Part shown: positions 6,957-17,972 of the stretch, one piece after another
How the letters are laid out: every line of letters begins with the position of its first letter
Position numbering within the stretch: position 1 is the stretch's first letter
Assembly (NCBI GenBank): GCA_934370925.1
Contig: CAKRNG010000035.1
Location: 1-18,010, forward strand
DNA length: 18,010 nt
From: an uncultured Lacticaseibacillus sp.
GTDB lineage: Bacteria; Bacillota; Bacilli; Lactobacillales; Lactobacillaceae
Reading direction: 5' to 3'
Notes under the pieces: generated by a model
Seen by the model: only the letters and a program-made list of their open reading frames with translations
Told to the model about the DNA's origin: nothing
The model's database searches: none
Position numbers and translations under genes: made by a program

Positions 6957-7194
6957 TAAGCAACGTGTCGCACGTGACCCACTGTGTATGTGTTTTCAGT
7001 TGTGGTGACTAACGTGAACTCGACGATGACCGAGCGTGACGTGCTGGTTCTTACAGCGAAGCAATAACTAATTCTGAACTTAGCATAAGCTGTCTGGTTA
7101 TCGATATTTGCGGATGCAGCGCGAATGAAGCCAAGTTCGGAAGTTAATGCGGGTCTTGCATTCACTTTCACGTCATCCCGCCACCGGATTCTTT
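6957..7194. other. Gene-free stretch between the repeat and the upp promoter
   Basis: I see no convincing gene here. A minus-strand frame of 81 codons (6956-7201) would need a TTG start lying inside the upp -35 box and has no ribosome binding site. In Bacillus and many lactobacilli glyA lies between the sua5 region and upp; it is absent here and no remnant is recognisable by eye. Confidence 0.5.
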
Positions 7195-7223
7195 TTTGCA
7201 ATTTCTGGAAACTTAGCTATAAT
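7195..7223 (+). promoter_or_regulatory. Promoter of upp
   Basis: TTTGCA (7195-7200), a 17-nt spacer and a perfect TATAAT (7218-7223), 55 nt before the start codon. The leader is short and shows no obvious attenuator. Confidence 0.8.
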
Positions 7224-7278
7224 ATTAAAGGCTGTGCGCCTGCGTGGGGTGCACTGATAGATAGGAGAGACAAACAAC

Positions 7279-7908
7279 ATGGGTAAATTTACCGTTTTGA
7301 ACCACCCGCTGATTCAACACAAACTAACAATTATTCGTGACAAGAACGTTGGGACCAAGGAATTCCGTGAGGTCGCTAACGAAATTGCCGAATTGATGGT
7401 GTATGAAATTACCCGTGATTTGCCCCTTGAGGACGTTGAAGTTGAAACACCAATGGGAAAGAGCATTCAGAAGCAGTTGGCCGGTAAGAAGCTGGCTGTT
7501 ATTCCGATTCTTCGTGCTGGCCTCGGCATGGTGGATGGTGTTCTGGAACTGATTCCAGCGGCGAAGGTTGGCCACATCGGGATGTACCGTGACGAAAAAA
7601 CCTTGAAGCCGCACGAATACTTCGTTAAGATGCCAACCGACATCGATCAGCGCGACCTGCTGATTGTGGACCCAATGCTCGCAACTGGTGGCTCTGCTAA
7701 CATGGCCATCGACGCACTGAAGAAGCGTGGGGCACAGTCCATGCGCCTCGTCGTGCTCGTTGCTGCACCAGAAGGGGTTAAGGCTGTTCAAGAAGCACAC
7801 CCTGACGTTGACATTTACGCAGCTGCCCTTGATGAACACTTGACCGAGAGCGGCTACATCTTCCCTGGTCTGGGCGACGCGGGTGACCGGTTGTTCGGGA
7901 CGAAGTAA
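7279..7908 (+). CDS. upp: Uracil phosphoribosyltransferase
   Basis: Upp converts uracil and PRPP to UMP plus pyrophosphate (pyrimidine salvage, cytoplasm). The product is 209 residues, exactly the usual bacterial length. Hallmarks are [21 protein letters not shown] at the N terminus, [12 protein letters not shown] (76-87), the flexible [13 protein letters not shown] loop, the PRPP-binding [11 protein letters not shown] (130-140), and the C-terminal [17 protein letters not shown] that binds uracil. The ATG at 7279 is preceded by TAGGAGAG at 11-nt spacing. It has its own promoter and terminator, so it is a single-gene unit, separated from the atp operon by two other genes rather than lying directly upstream of it. 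Confidence 0.98.
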   Translation: MGKFTVLNHPLIQHKLTIIRDKNVGTKEFREVANEIAELMVYEITRDLPLEDVEVETPMGKSIQKQLAGKKLAVIPILRAGLGMVDGVLELIPAAKVGHIGMYRDEKTLKPHEYFVKMPTDIDQRDLLIVDPMLATGGSANMAIDALKKRGAQSMRLVVLVAAPEGVKAVQEAHPDVDIYAAALDEHLTESGYIFPGLGDAGDRLFGTK

Positions 7909-7921
7909 GTTAAATCGAATT

Positions 7922-7974
7922 AAAAAGAGCATCAATTCCGGCATAATTTTCAATGCCGGAATTGATGCTTTTTA
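7922..7974. terminator. Bidirectional terminator between upp and the MATE gene
   Basis: A perfect 15-bp stem, GCATCAATTCCGGCA (7929-7943) with its complement (7954-7968), is flanked by AAAAA on the left and TTTTT on the right. It can end transcription of upp (plus) and of the convergent MATE gene (minus). Confidence 0.93.
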
Positions 7975-8002
7975 GTTTGCGACGACTGTCAGAAGATGAC
8001 TT

Positions 8003-9349
8003 TTACGACACATCCGCAGCGTCAGAATCGTTTTGCTTGTATAGATGCAGGCGCCGGTACAAGCTATACCCGATGAGGAAGGTCACAATGTCAGCGATGG
8101 CCTGTACCCAAATGACACCGGCGAGGCCGAAGAAATGGGAGAGCACGATGAGGGCAACCGCGAAAATAACGGCCTGACGGGATAATGCCATGATGAGGGC
8201 GCTGAATGGGGCACCCACAGATTGAAAAACCGTTGTGAAAACGAGAATCAACCCAATGAAAGGCGTCGTGATGAGCAGGGCACGTAACATCAGGGTTCCC
8301 TGCGTAACAATCGTGGGTTGATTCAAGAAGGCGGCGATGAGGTGGGGCGCCAGCAACATGAGAATGCTGGCACAGATGAAGGCGTATCCTGCTTCAATCA
8401 GCATGTCGAAGCGGAGAATTTCCCGCAGCCGCGCGTGATTGCCCGCGCCGTAGTTATAACCGATGAGTGGTTGGGCACCAAACGCGAACCCAATCATAAT
8501 CATCATGACAACGAGGTAAACCTTTTGCGCAATTCCCATGGCGGCCACCGCGTTCGCACCGTATCCGGCGAGATAGTTGTTGAGGAGCATCATCCCAAAA
8601 CTCTGGGTGAAATTTGTGATTGACGCGGGGATGCCGATACTGACGACTGCCCAGATTATTTTCCGGGAAATATGTGCGAGTTTTGGGGAAATGGACAACT
8701 TCTTTGCGCCACGCATGAAGTAAATCAACAGGCCGGTGTTGACCACGTAGCCAAGGACGTTGGCGAACGCCACACCCGCTGCGCCCCAGTGGCAAACGAA
8801 CAGGAAAAGCGGATCAAGAATGAGCGTGAGGAGCGTGCCGCTGAGGGTGGCAACCATCGACAGCTTGGCGAGTCCTTCCGTACGAATGATATTACCAGGG
8901 ACGAGGGAGACAATGATGAAGGTCGACCCCAGCGTCATCACGTGGTAGAAATCGCGGATGTACGGCATTGTCGCTGCGTTTGCACCAAGTAAGTGGAGAA
9001 TGGGCGTTTCGAACACAAGCATGAGTGCCGTCAGAATCAGGCTAAGAATAATAGCAGCGTAAAGGCTAAAACTACTGATACGCTGACTTAAATTGTAGTT
9101 ACGTTTGCCCAGAACACGTGAAATGACGGCACTGCCGCCCAAGCCGAAAATGTCCCCAACTGCCAACATAAACGAGAAGAGGGGGCTCCCCAACGCAATC
9201 CCCGCGACCAAATTTGCATTCCCAGTTTGGGCCACGAAGAAGGTGTCAGCAAGGTTGTAAATCATGCTGGCTAACATGCCGAGAACGACGGGAAGTGCGA
9301 GTTGCATATAGGCTTTGGGAATCGGGGCCTTTTCGAACAAATCATCCAT
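8003..9349 (-). CDS. MATE family efflux transporter
   Basis: This 448-residue membrane protein belongs to the MATE multidrug/toxin antiporter family, which exports drugs or metabolites in exchange for Na+ or H+. About twelve hydrophobic segments are visible, in two related halves. The N-terminal half shows LALPVVLGMLASMIYNLADTFFVAQ and FGLGGSAVISRVLGKR; the second half repeats the pattern with IGIPASITNFTQSFGMMLLN and FGAQPLIGYNYGAG, typical of the bacterial MepA/DinF-like group. The C terminus is short and charged. The start ATG at 9349 has AAGGAGG (9361-9367, minus strand) 11 nt upstream. A -10-like TATAGT (9397-9402, minus strand) could be its promoter. The substrate cannot be predicted and no adjacent regulator is encoded. 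Confidence 0.92.
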   Translation of the reverse strand: MDDLFEKAPIPKAYMQLALPVVLGMLASMIYNLADTFFVAQTGNANLVAGIALGSPLFSFMLAVGDIFGLGGSAVISRVLGKRNYNLSQRISSFSLYAAIILSLILTALMLVFETPILHLLGANAATMPYIRDFYHVMTLGSTFIIVSLVPGNIIRTEGLAKLSMVATLSGTLLTLILDPLFLFVCHWGAAGVAFANVLGYVVNTGLLIYFMRGAKKLSISPKLAHISRKIIWAVVSIGIPASITNFTQSFGMMLLNNYLAGYGANAVAAMGIAQKVYLVVMMIMIGFAFGAQPLIGYNYGAGNHARLREILRFDMLIEAGYAFICASILMLLAPHLIAAFLNQPTIVTQGTLMLRALLITTPFIGLILVFTTVFQSVGAPFSALIMALSRQAVIFAVALIVLSHFFGLAGVIWVQAIADIVTFLIGYSLYRRLHLYKQNDSDAADVS

Positions 9350-9440
9350 GGGTGGTGAATCCTCCTTAGTCAGTTGTGAAAAAGTGCATGGCGCCTACTA
9401 TACCCGTTCGTAAAAGGCCACGTAAGAACTTTTTTAGAGG

Positions 9441-9491
9441 CCTAGCCGTGTATTTTGACTAGACGTATTATATAATTTGGATTCGCTAGGT
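9441..9491 (+). promoter_or_regulatory. Possible promoter region of the PEBP gene
   Basis: A perfect TATAAT (9471-9476) lies 70 nt before the start codon, but the TTGACT box (9455-9460) is only 10 nt away and no better -35 is visible. The inverted pair CCTAGC (9441-9446) and GCTAGG (9486-9491) brackets the region and could be an operator; this is weak evidence. Confidence 0.4.
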
Positions 9492-9546
9492 ACGGACAAC
9501 CTATCGTCATTGAAGAAAATGATATTTGAAAATGGAGACTTGAAAA

Positions 9547-10059
9547 ATGAAAGTAACGGTACCTTTGACCGAAAGCGGCGTACTCGCGGATCGGTTCAGC
9601 AAGTACGCAACGGGGGATGATGTCTACGAAGGCCGTCCCGTGCGCAGTTTTCCAATCACGCTGCGTGACCTCCCAGCTGGTACGCGGACAATCGCGTTAA
9701 CGCTTGTTGACGATGATGCGATTCCGGTTGCGGGCTTCTCGTGGATTCACTGGACGGCTGCAAATATTCCCGCAACGTGGACGACCATTCCGGAAGATGC
9801 AAGTCGAGAATCGACTGGCGCATTCCTGCAGGGAAAGAATTCGAATGCGTCACGCTACGTGGGTTGTGATGATTCCGCTGTTTACCAACGCTACACGGGT
9901 CCCCGTCCGCCAGACAAGGTACACCACTATACATTGAAGGTTTACGCGGTGGATACAAAACTCGCGCTAACAGAAGGGTTCTACATGAACGAACTCGGCC
10001 ACGCGCTGGCGGGTCACGTTCTGGCTGAGGTGACGGTTGATTTGCCCAGCCGCGCGTAG
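9547..10059 (+). CDS. YbhB/YbcL family (PEBP, Raf kinase inhibitor-like) protein
   Basis: This 170-residue cytoplasmic protein belongs to the phosphatidylethanolamine-binding protein fold family, of which bacterial YbhB and YbcL are members. Visible hallmarks are the DDDAIPVAGFSWIHWTAANIP segment, where the family has its conserved Asp-Pro and His around the anion-binding pocket, and YTGPRPPDKVHHYTLKVYAVD, the typical GPxPPxxxHxY motif. The bacterial role is poorly known. There is no signal peptide. The ATG has GGAG (9534-9537) nine bases upstream. It is monocistronic, with a very strong terminator after it, and is divergent from the MATE gene. Confidence 0.9.
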   Translation: MKVTVPLTESGVLADRFSKYATGDDVYEGRPVRSFPITLRDLPAGTRTIALTLVDDDAIPVAGFSWIHWTAANIPATWTTIPEDASRESTGAFLQGKNSNASRYVGCDDSAVYQRYTGPRPPDKVHHYTLKVYAVDTKLALTEGFYMNELGHALAGHVLAEVTVDLPSRA

Positions 10060-10064
10060 TTATA

Positions 10065-10081
10065 GCGACGAATCACAGAGC
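10065..10081. repeat. 17-nt repeat shared with the 412-694 element
   Basis: GCGACGAATCACAGAGC occurs here and again at 527-543, between the two hairpins of the MITE-like element. Both lie just after a GC-rich stretch in intergenic DNA. Sequence similarity beyond this is only marginal. Confidence 0.6.
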
Positions 10082-10106
10082 AGCACAAAGCGGTTAGAAG
10101 ATGAGG

Positions 10107-10163
10107 ATTAACGTAAAAATGACGCTGGGGTGCACTTCCCCGGCGTCATTTTTACGTTAATTT
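10107..10163. terminator. Strong terminator after the PEBP gene
   Basis: A 24-bp stem (10107-10130 with 10138-10161, one G-T wobble) with loop TGCACTT. The stem contains AAAAATGACGC and GCGTCATTTTT, so it can work in both directions. Confidence 0.88.
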
Positions 10164-10383
10164 GTGCTTCAGACTTCCACTGTGTTGTTCGGCGGTGAAA
10201 ACGGCCGTTATCTATGCAAATGCAGAAGTTACGGTGAGGATTCTATCATTAATAAAAAGTTCTTCTTTACACCTCGAAAAAAGAGGCGCTAAATATTATA
10301 GAAATAATTTGTCCATTCGCATTTCATTTAATGTCAGCGAAAAGTCGAATACCTATTTCAAAAAGGTGAATTGTCTGTCATGA

Positions 10384-10685
10384 TACAATTCATACCATGT
10401 GCAAGGTAATCGCAACGAACAACCTATGCTCGTCAATTGCTATGTAGGTGTGTTGGTGGCGACCTTGTGTGCGGCACGTTGTTAGGGTCCAAAAACTGCA
10501 GCGCACAAAACTGACGACCAGCATACCGGCACCCAGCAGCAAAAAAAGCGACACTTTGTTAACTTTGTTGTTTTCGCTGCTGGATAATTTGGACCTGATG
10601 GCGGTATCAGGCCCCGTGCTTTAAAGTAGGTTGCGCTTTCACACTTGAAACCCGAAAGGCCCTGTCATGTCGGCGTTTTTCCTTT
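10384..10685 (+). ncRNA. Candidate structured RNA or leader upstream of the atp operon
   Basis: An extended -10-like TGATACAAT (10381-10389) is followed by a series of hairpins without an open reading frame. H1 is 10402-10467 (CAAGGT/ACCTTG, CGCAAC with GTTG and GCG, ACCTA/TAGGT). H2 is 10468-10507 (TGTGCG/CGCACA). H3 is 10533-10583 (CCAGCAGC/GCTGCTGG), enclosed by GGTCCAAA/TTTGGACC (10486-10493, 10588-10595), an arrangement that competes with H2. H4 is 10594-10611 (CCTGAT/ATCAGG). GTCGGCGTTTTT ends near 10680. It does not match 6S RNA, tmRNA or RNase P by eye. It may instead be an intergenic repeat. Confidence 0.35.
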
Positions 10686-10696
10686 GTTTTTTGTGG

Positions 10697-10726
10697 TTGA
10701 AGGTGGTAGAGTAATCATTGTATTTT
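10697..10726 (+). promoter_or_regulatory. Likely promoter of the atp operon
   Basis: TTGAAG (10697-10702), an 18-nt spacer and TATTTT (10721-10726), giving a leader of about 90 nt. The inverted repeat GTAGAGT (10706-10712) with ACTCTAC (10733-10739) brackets the -10 box and might be an operator. The alternative is transcription from further upstream. Confidence 0.5.
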
Positions 10727-10822
10727 GTGGGGACTCTACAAAATCCGTATTAAGAAAGTTTTGTCCCACTAAGATGATAAGGATCTCTCTGGGTAACAAG
10801 TTTTCGTAAGGAGGTGAATTCT

Positions 10823-11521
10823 GTGGACGATAAATATCCCTACCTGCAATTAGGTCCGGTACGGTTTAACCTAGCGAATGACATTCCAATGTTGATCTCA
10901 GCAATTGTTGTCTTCTTAATCGTTTTCTATCTGTCGCGTAAGCCAAAGCTGCGCCCGGATGGCAAACAAAACCTGTTGGAATGGCTGATTGACTTTACTA
11001 ACGGGATTGTTCGCGGTGAAATGCCGGGGAAAGCAGGCGGTTTCTTTCAACTGCTTGCCTTCACCATGTTCCTGTTTGTGTTCATCATGAACCAATTGGG
11101 ACTGTTCATTGATTTAAAGATTGATGGTGTGAGCTGGTTCCATTCGCCAACCGCCAGTCCTGTCATTACCATGACGCTGGCATCGACGATTTTGTTCCTG
11201 ACTCACTACTATGGGGTTCAGAACAAGAAGTTCAAGGGCTATCTCAAGGGATATGCTAATCCAATGAACATCCTGGAAGAGTTTACCAACTTCATGACGC
11301 TCTCACTGCGTCTGTACGGTAACATCTTCGCTGGGGAAATTCTTGTGATGCTTATCCGTCAGCTTGCGTTGTCGGGTGTGGCACCATACGTCACGTTCCC
11401 ATTAGGCTTTATCGTTGAAGTAATTTGGCAAGGGTTCTCAGTCTTCATTGGCAGTATCCAAGCTTATATTTTTGTAACGCTCGGGACAGTCTACATGTCT
11501 CACAAAGTTGTCTCAGAATAG
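10823..11521 (+). CDS. atpB: F-type ATP synthase subunit a
   Basis: Subunit a forms the proton half-channels next to the c-ring in the membrane sector Fo. The 232-residue product has five or six hydrophobic segments. The essential stator arginine is R163 in FMTLSLRLYGNIFAGE; the last helices (VEVIWQGFSVFIGSIQAYIFVTLGTVYMS) are typical. I start at the GTG at 10823, six bases after a perfect AAGGAGGTG (10808-10816); the longer frame from 10814 would start inside that ribosome binding site. It is the first gene of the operon; no atpI precedes it. Confidence 0.96.
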   Translation: MDDKYPYLQLGPVRFNLANDIPMLISAIVVFLIVFYLSRKPKLRPDGKQNLLEWLIDFTNGIVRGEMPGKAGGFFQLLAFTMFLFVFIMNQLGLFIDLKIDGVSWFHSPTASPVITMTLASTILFLTHYYGVQNKKFKGYLKGYANPMNILEEFTNFMTLSLRLYGNIFAGEILVMLIRQLALSGVAPYVTFPLGFIVEVIWQGFSVFIGSIQAYIFVTLGTVYMSHKVVSE

Positions 11522-11755
<234 letters not shown>

Positions 11756-11808
11756 TTTACGTGACCCTACGTTACGTATTTTATATAGAAAAGAAGGGAG
11801 TGGCATAG

Positions 11809-12315
11809 ATGATTAACGGAATGATTAGTGCCGCTGCTGGGCTTACTTGGGGTGATACCCTGTTTGGTCTGTCCACCTTCATCGTACTGATGCTGCTTGT
11901 CGGTCACTTCGCCTGGAACCCCGTCACCAAGATGATGGCTTCTCGTCAGGAAAAGATTACGTCTGACCTCGATTACGCGGACCAGAGCCGTGACGAGGCA
12001 GATAAGCTTCTTGCCCAGCGCAAGAACGAACTGCAGAGCACCCAGGCTGATGCCGTCAACATCATTAACACGGCAAAGGTTAACGGTGAAACACAGAGTA
12101 AGAAGATTATTGCCGATGCACACGCACAGGCAACAGACCTGAAGACCAAGGCCGAAGCAGATATTGCACAGGCGAAGCAGGACGCTTTGAACAGTGCCCG
12201 TGATCAGGTTGCTGACCTGTCAGTTGCGATTGCCAGCAAGATTATTGGCAAGGAACTGTCAGCAGGCGACCAGCAGGCCCTCATTGACGATTACATCAAG
12301 GGGCTAGGTGATTAA
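11809..12315 (+). CDS. atpF: F-type ATP synthase subunit b
   Basis: Subunit b is the peripheral stalk that holds F1 against rotation. It has 168 residues: one membrane helix (about 18-37, ending FAWNPV, with the proline kink common in this family) and then a long charged coiled-coil region rich in A, E, K, D and Q (about 45-150). The C terminus (SAGDQQALIDDYIKGLGD) contacts delta. The ATG at 11809 has GGGAGTGG 8 nt upstream. The 53-nt gap to atpE contains TTTTATATAGAA, a run also found before prfA. Confidence 0.95.
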   Translation: MINGMISAAAGLTWGDTLFGLSTFIVLMLLVGHFAWNPVTKMMASRQEKITSDLDYADQSRDEADKLLAQRKNELQSTQADAVNIINTAKVNGETQSKKIIADAHAQATDLKTKAEADIAQAKQDALNSARDQVADLSVAIASKIIGKELSAGDQQALIDDYIKGLGD

Positions 12316-12316
12316 G

Positions 12317-12862
12317 ATGGCGCTAACAAACGCGGTAGTTGCCCCGCGGTATGGTGCAGCACTTTACGCACTTGCCAGCGAGACGAATCAGGTCGAACTG
12401 ATTAACGAAGAATTACAGCAGCTCAAGGCTGTTTGCGATGCGACGCCTCAACTACTCGCCGCTTTGGACGCTCCCGAGCTGACGCCAGCGGTTAAGCAGA
12501 ACATGGTGGACACCCTCAAGAAGGATGCCAGCCAGCCAGTTGCAAACTTGATCCAGATGATTTTTGACTACGGTCGCATTGCGGCATTGCCAGCAATCAT
12601 CGCCGATTTTGCGCAACAGGCACAGACTGACGCCGGCATCGTTTACGGTACCGTCGTGAGCGCTGTTGAACTAACGACGCAGCAGACTGAACGGCTCAGC
12701 GCCGCAGTGGCGGCTAAGCTGTCGGCGAAGAAAGCACACCTGACACCGGTCGTTGACCCAAGTGTTATTGGTGGTGTGCGAGTAGAGGCCGCAAACCGCG
12801 TGATTGACGGAACGGTTGCACACCGTATCGATCAGATTCGCGTTGCTTTGCGGGCACATTAG
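12317..12862 (+). CDS. atpH: F-type ATP synthase subunit delta
   Basis: Subunit delta caps F1 and joins it to the b stalk. The 181-residue protein starts APRYGAALYALA, the usual N-terminal helix of the family, and ends with GGVRVEAANRVIDGTVAHRIDQIRVAL, matching the conserved C-terminal GG(x)-D-S(x)R-L pattern. I chose the ATG at 12317, one base after the atpF stop; an in-frame GTG at 12308 would overlap atpF and add three residues. Expression is probably coupled to atpF. Confidence 0.93.
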   Translation: MALTNAVVAPRYGAALYALASETNQVELINEELQQLKAVCDATPQLLAALDAPELTPAVKQNMVDTLKKDASQPVANLIQMIFDYGRIAALPAIIADFAQQAQTDAGIVYGTVVSAVELTTQQTERLSAAVAAKLSAKKAHLTPVVDPSVIGGVRVEAANRVIDGTVAHRIDQIRVALRAH

Positions 12863-12870
12863 AGATTTAG

Positions 12871-14412
<1,542 letters not shown>

Positions 14413-14423
14413 GGGGTGTTCAC

Positions 14424-16834
<2,411 letters not shown>

Positions 16835-16849
16835 TAGGAGGGGATAGGC

Positions 16850-17281
16850 ATGGCCGACGAGCAACAAGTGTTGACGGTGAATATCGTCACGCCAGACGGC
16901 ATCGTTTATGACCACCACGCCAAAATGGTGGTTGTCCGTTCGGTAGACGGTGATCTCGGCATTATGGCGAACCACGAACCAATCGTGGCCCCCCTGCAGA
17001 TTGGTGAAGTTCGCGTCCAGCGTATTGACAACCCAGGCCACGAAGACCGCATTGCGGTTAACGGTGGCTTTATGGAAGTCCAGCACAACAAGGCTTCCAT
17101 CGTTGCTGATTCCGCTGAACGTGCGCGCGACATCGACCTCACGCGTGCACAGGCTGCGCGTGAACGTGCTGAGCGTAAGATTGAAACTGCCAAGCAAGAG
17201 CAGAACAAGAACGATTTGCGGCGTGCACAGGTTGCTTTGCAGCGTGCGCTTAACCGTATTAACGTTAAGAGCGACAAGTAG
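16850..17281 (+). CDS. atpC: F-type ATP synthase subunit epsilon
   Basis: Epsilon, 143 residues, binds gamma and the c-ring and can inhibit ATP hydrolysis. The N-terminal beta-sandwich (about 1-85: VLTVNIVTPDGIVYDHHAKMVVVRSVDGDLGIMANHEP, then IAVNGGFMEVQHNKASIVAD) is followed by a C-terminal two-helix region rich in R, A, E and Q (about 90-143). AGGAGGGG (16836-16843) is six bases before the ATG, 15 nt after atpD. It is the last gene of the operon. Confidence 0.97.
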   Translation: MADEQQVLTVNIVTPDGIVYDHHAKMVVVRSVDGDLGIMANHEPIVAPLQIGEVRVQRIDNPGHEDRIAVNGGFMEVQHNKASIVADSAERARDIDLTRAQAARERAERKIETAKQEQNKNDLRRAQVALQRALNRINVKSDK

Positions 17282-17294
17282 TTCGTTTAATTCG

Positions 17295-17328
17295 AAAAGC
17301 CACCCTGCATTTGCAGGGTGGCTTTTTC
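17295..17328 (+). terminator. Terminator of the atp operon
   Basis: AAAAGCCACCCTGCA (17295-17309) pairs perfectly with its complement (17312-17326), followed by T. It starts 14 nt after the atpC stop codon. Confidence 0.95.
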
Positions 17329-17330
17329 GT

Positions 17331-17388
17331 GGGTGCGCCATAAGTCCAAGGCACACGAACATTATATCTAGTCTTCTGGCGCAGCCTC
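17331..17388. mobile_element. Miniature copy of the 412-694 element
   Basis: Bases 17331-17360 match the reverse complement of 663-692 at 29 of 30 positions. Bases 17371-17388 match the reverse complement of 412-429 exactly. The interior with both hairpins is missing, leaving about 58 bp in reverse orientation with the same ends (GGGTGCGCCATAAG and CTTCTGGCGCAGCC). CTTTTTC occurs on both sides (17322-17328, 17388-17394) and might be a target duplication, although the left copy is part of the atp terminator. Confidence 0.65.
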
Positions 17389-17394
17389 TTTTTC

Positions 17395-17423
17395 TTGTTA
17401 TTTCTCCATAAACTTCGTACACT
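17395..17423 (+). promoter_or_regulatory. Likely promoter of the PTPS-like gene
   Basis: TTGTTA (17395-17400), a 17-nt spacer and TACACT (17418-17423), 38 nt before the start codon. It begins directly after the miniature repeat. Confidence 0.5.
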
Positions 17424-17460
17424 GAACATAACAATTCTGATTGAAGACGGGGAACGACAA

Positions 17461-17826
17461 ATGCAAAAAAAGCGCACATACAAACTCAAGTCATACGTCA
17501 ACGCCAGCCATGCTGTACGCTGGGAATCAGGTGTTGGGCAGCAACATAACCACACGTGGGAGATTATCTGCGAGCTCCACACCACGTCCGAGATGGTGGC
17601 GTTCTACGACATTGAGAAGTTACTGCGGGCGGCACTCGAAGAATTGTCCGGAAAGTTTTTGAATGAGTTACCCGAATTCAAGGAACTTAACCCCACCGTG
17701 GAGAACGTGACGGAGTACCTGTTCGACAAAATCAGCCTAATCTTGGGTGAGAACGGCGGGGAATTACTCCGGATTGAAGTTAGCGACTCACCAACACGCT
17801 CCTACTGCATCGACATCCGCGAGTAG
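17461..17826 (+). CDS. 6-pyruvoyl-tetrahydropterin synthase / 6-carboxytetrahydropterin synthase family protein
   Basis: The 121-residue product fits the T-fold pterin synthase family (QueD/PTPS). Likely zinc ligands are H17 (NASHAV) and H29/H31 (QQHNHTWEI), and NPTVENVTEYLF (77-88) carries the conserved family Glu, E81. FYDIEKL (48-54) corresponds to the usual V-x-D-F segment. The catalytic Cys of CxxxHGH is replaced (V25), the LDHxxLN block is eroded to FLNEL, and the C-terminal E-T motif reads SDSPT. It may therefore not be a true QueD; a queuosine role is not supported by any neighbour. I start at the ATG at 17461, with GGGGAACG upstream; the longer frame from 17395 overlaps the promoter. 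Confidence 0.75.
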   Translation: MQKKRTYKLKSYVNASHAVRWESGVGQQHNHTWEIICELHTTSEMVAFYDIEKLLRAALEELSGKFLNELPEFKELNPTVENVTEYLFDKISLILGENGGELLRIEVSDSPTRSYCIDIRE

Positions 17827-17840
17827 ATGGTGGTGAGCGG

Positions 17841-17972
17841 ATGTTACTTGATGATGCCAAGGTCGCTCGCATTGCTCACGGCCGTTTAGCTACCTTTGCT
17901 TATTGGTCCTTCAATGAAACGCAAGAACTCAGCGGGCACGGCTCCGCGCCAAGTAGACAGTCAAATAATTAA
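17841..17972 (+). CDS. Short or broken open reading frame after the PTPS-like gene
   Basis: From the ATG at 17841, preceded by GGTGAGCGG, the frame encodes 43 residues (it begins MLLDDAKVARIAHGRLATFA) and stops at TAA 17970. The same frame then continues open from the ATG at 17979 to the end of the window (MRFLERHDSG). It could be a gene broken by the stop, a short peptide, or merely upstream sequence of a gene that starts at 17979. I do not recognise the product. Confidence 0.3.
   Translation: MLLDDAKVARIAHGRLATFAYWSFNETQELSGHGSAPSRQSNN

Noticed and set aside
6956..7201. Minus-strand frame of 81 codons upstream of upp
   Set aside because: Its only start is a TTG inside the upp -35 box, without a ribosome binding site, and its 3' end runs to the repeat.
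10162..10383. Plus-strand frame of 73 codons after the PEBP gene
   Set aside because: It starts just after a terminator, lacks a ribosome binding site and shows no protein-like pattern.
10384..10685. Known housekeeping RNA (6S, tmRNA, RNase P, SRP) before atpB
   Set aside because: None of the conserved sequence signatures of these RNAs could be found by eye, so only a generic candidate is reported.
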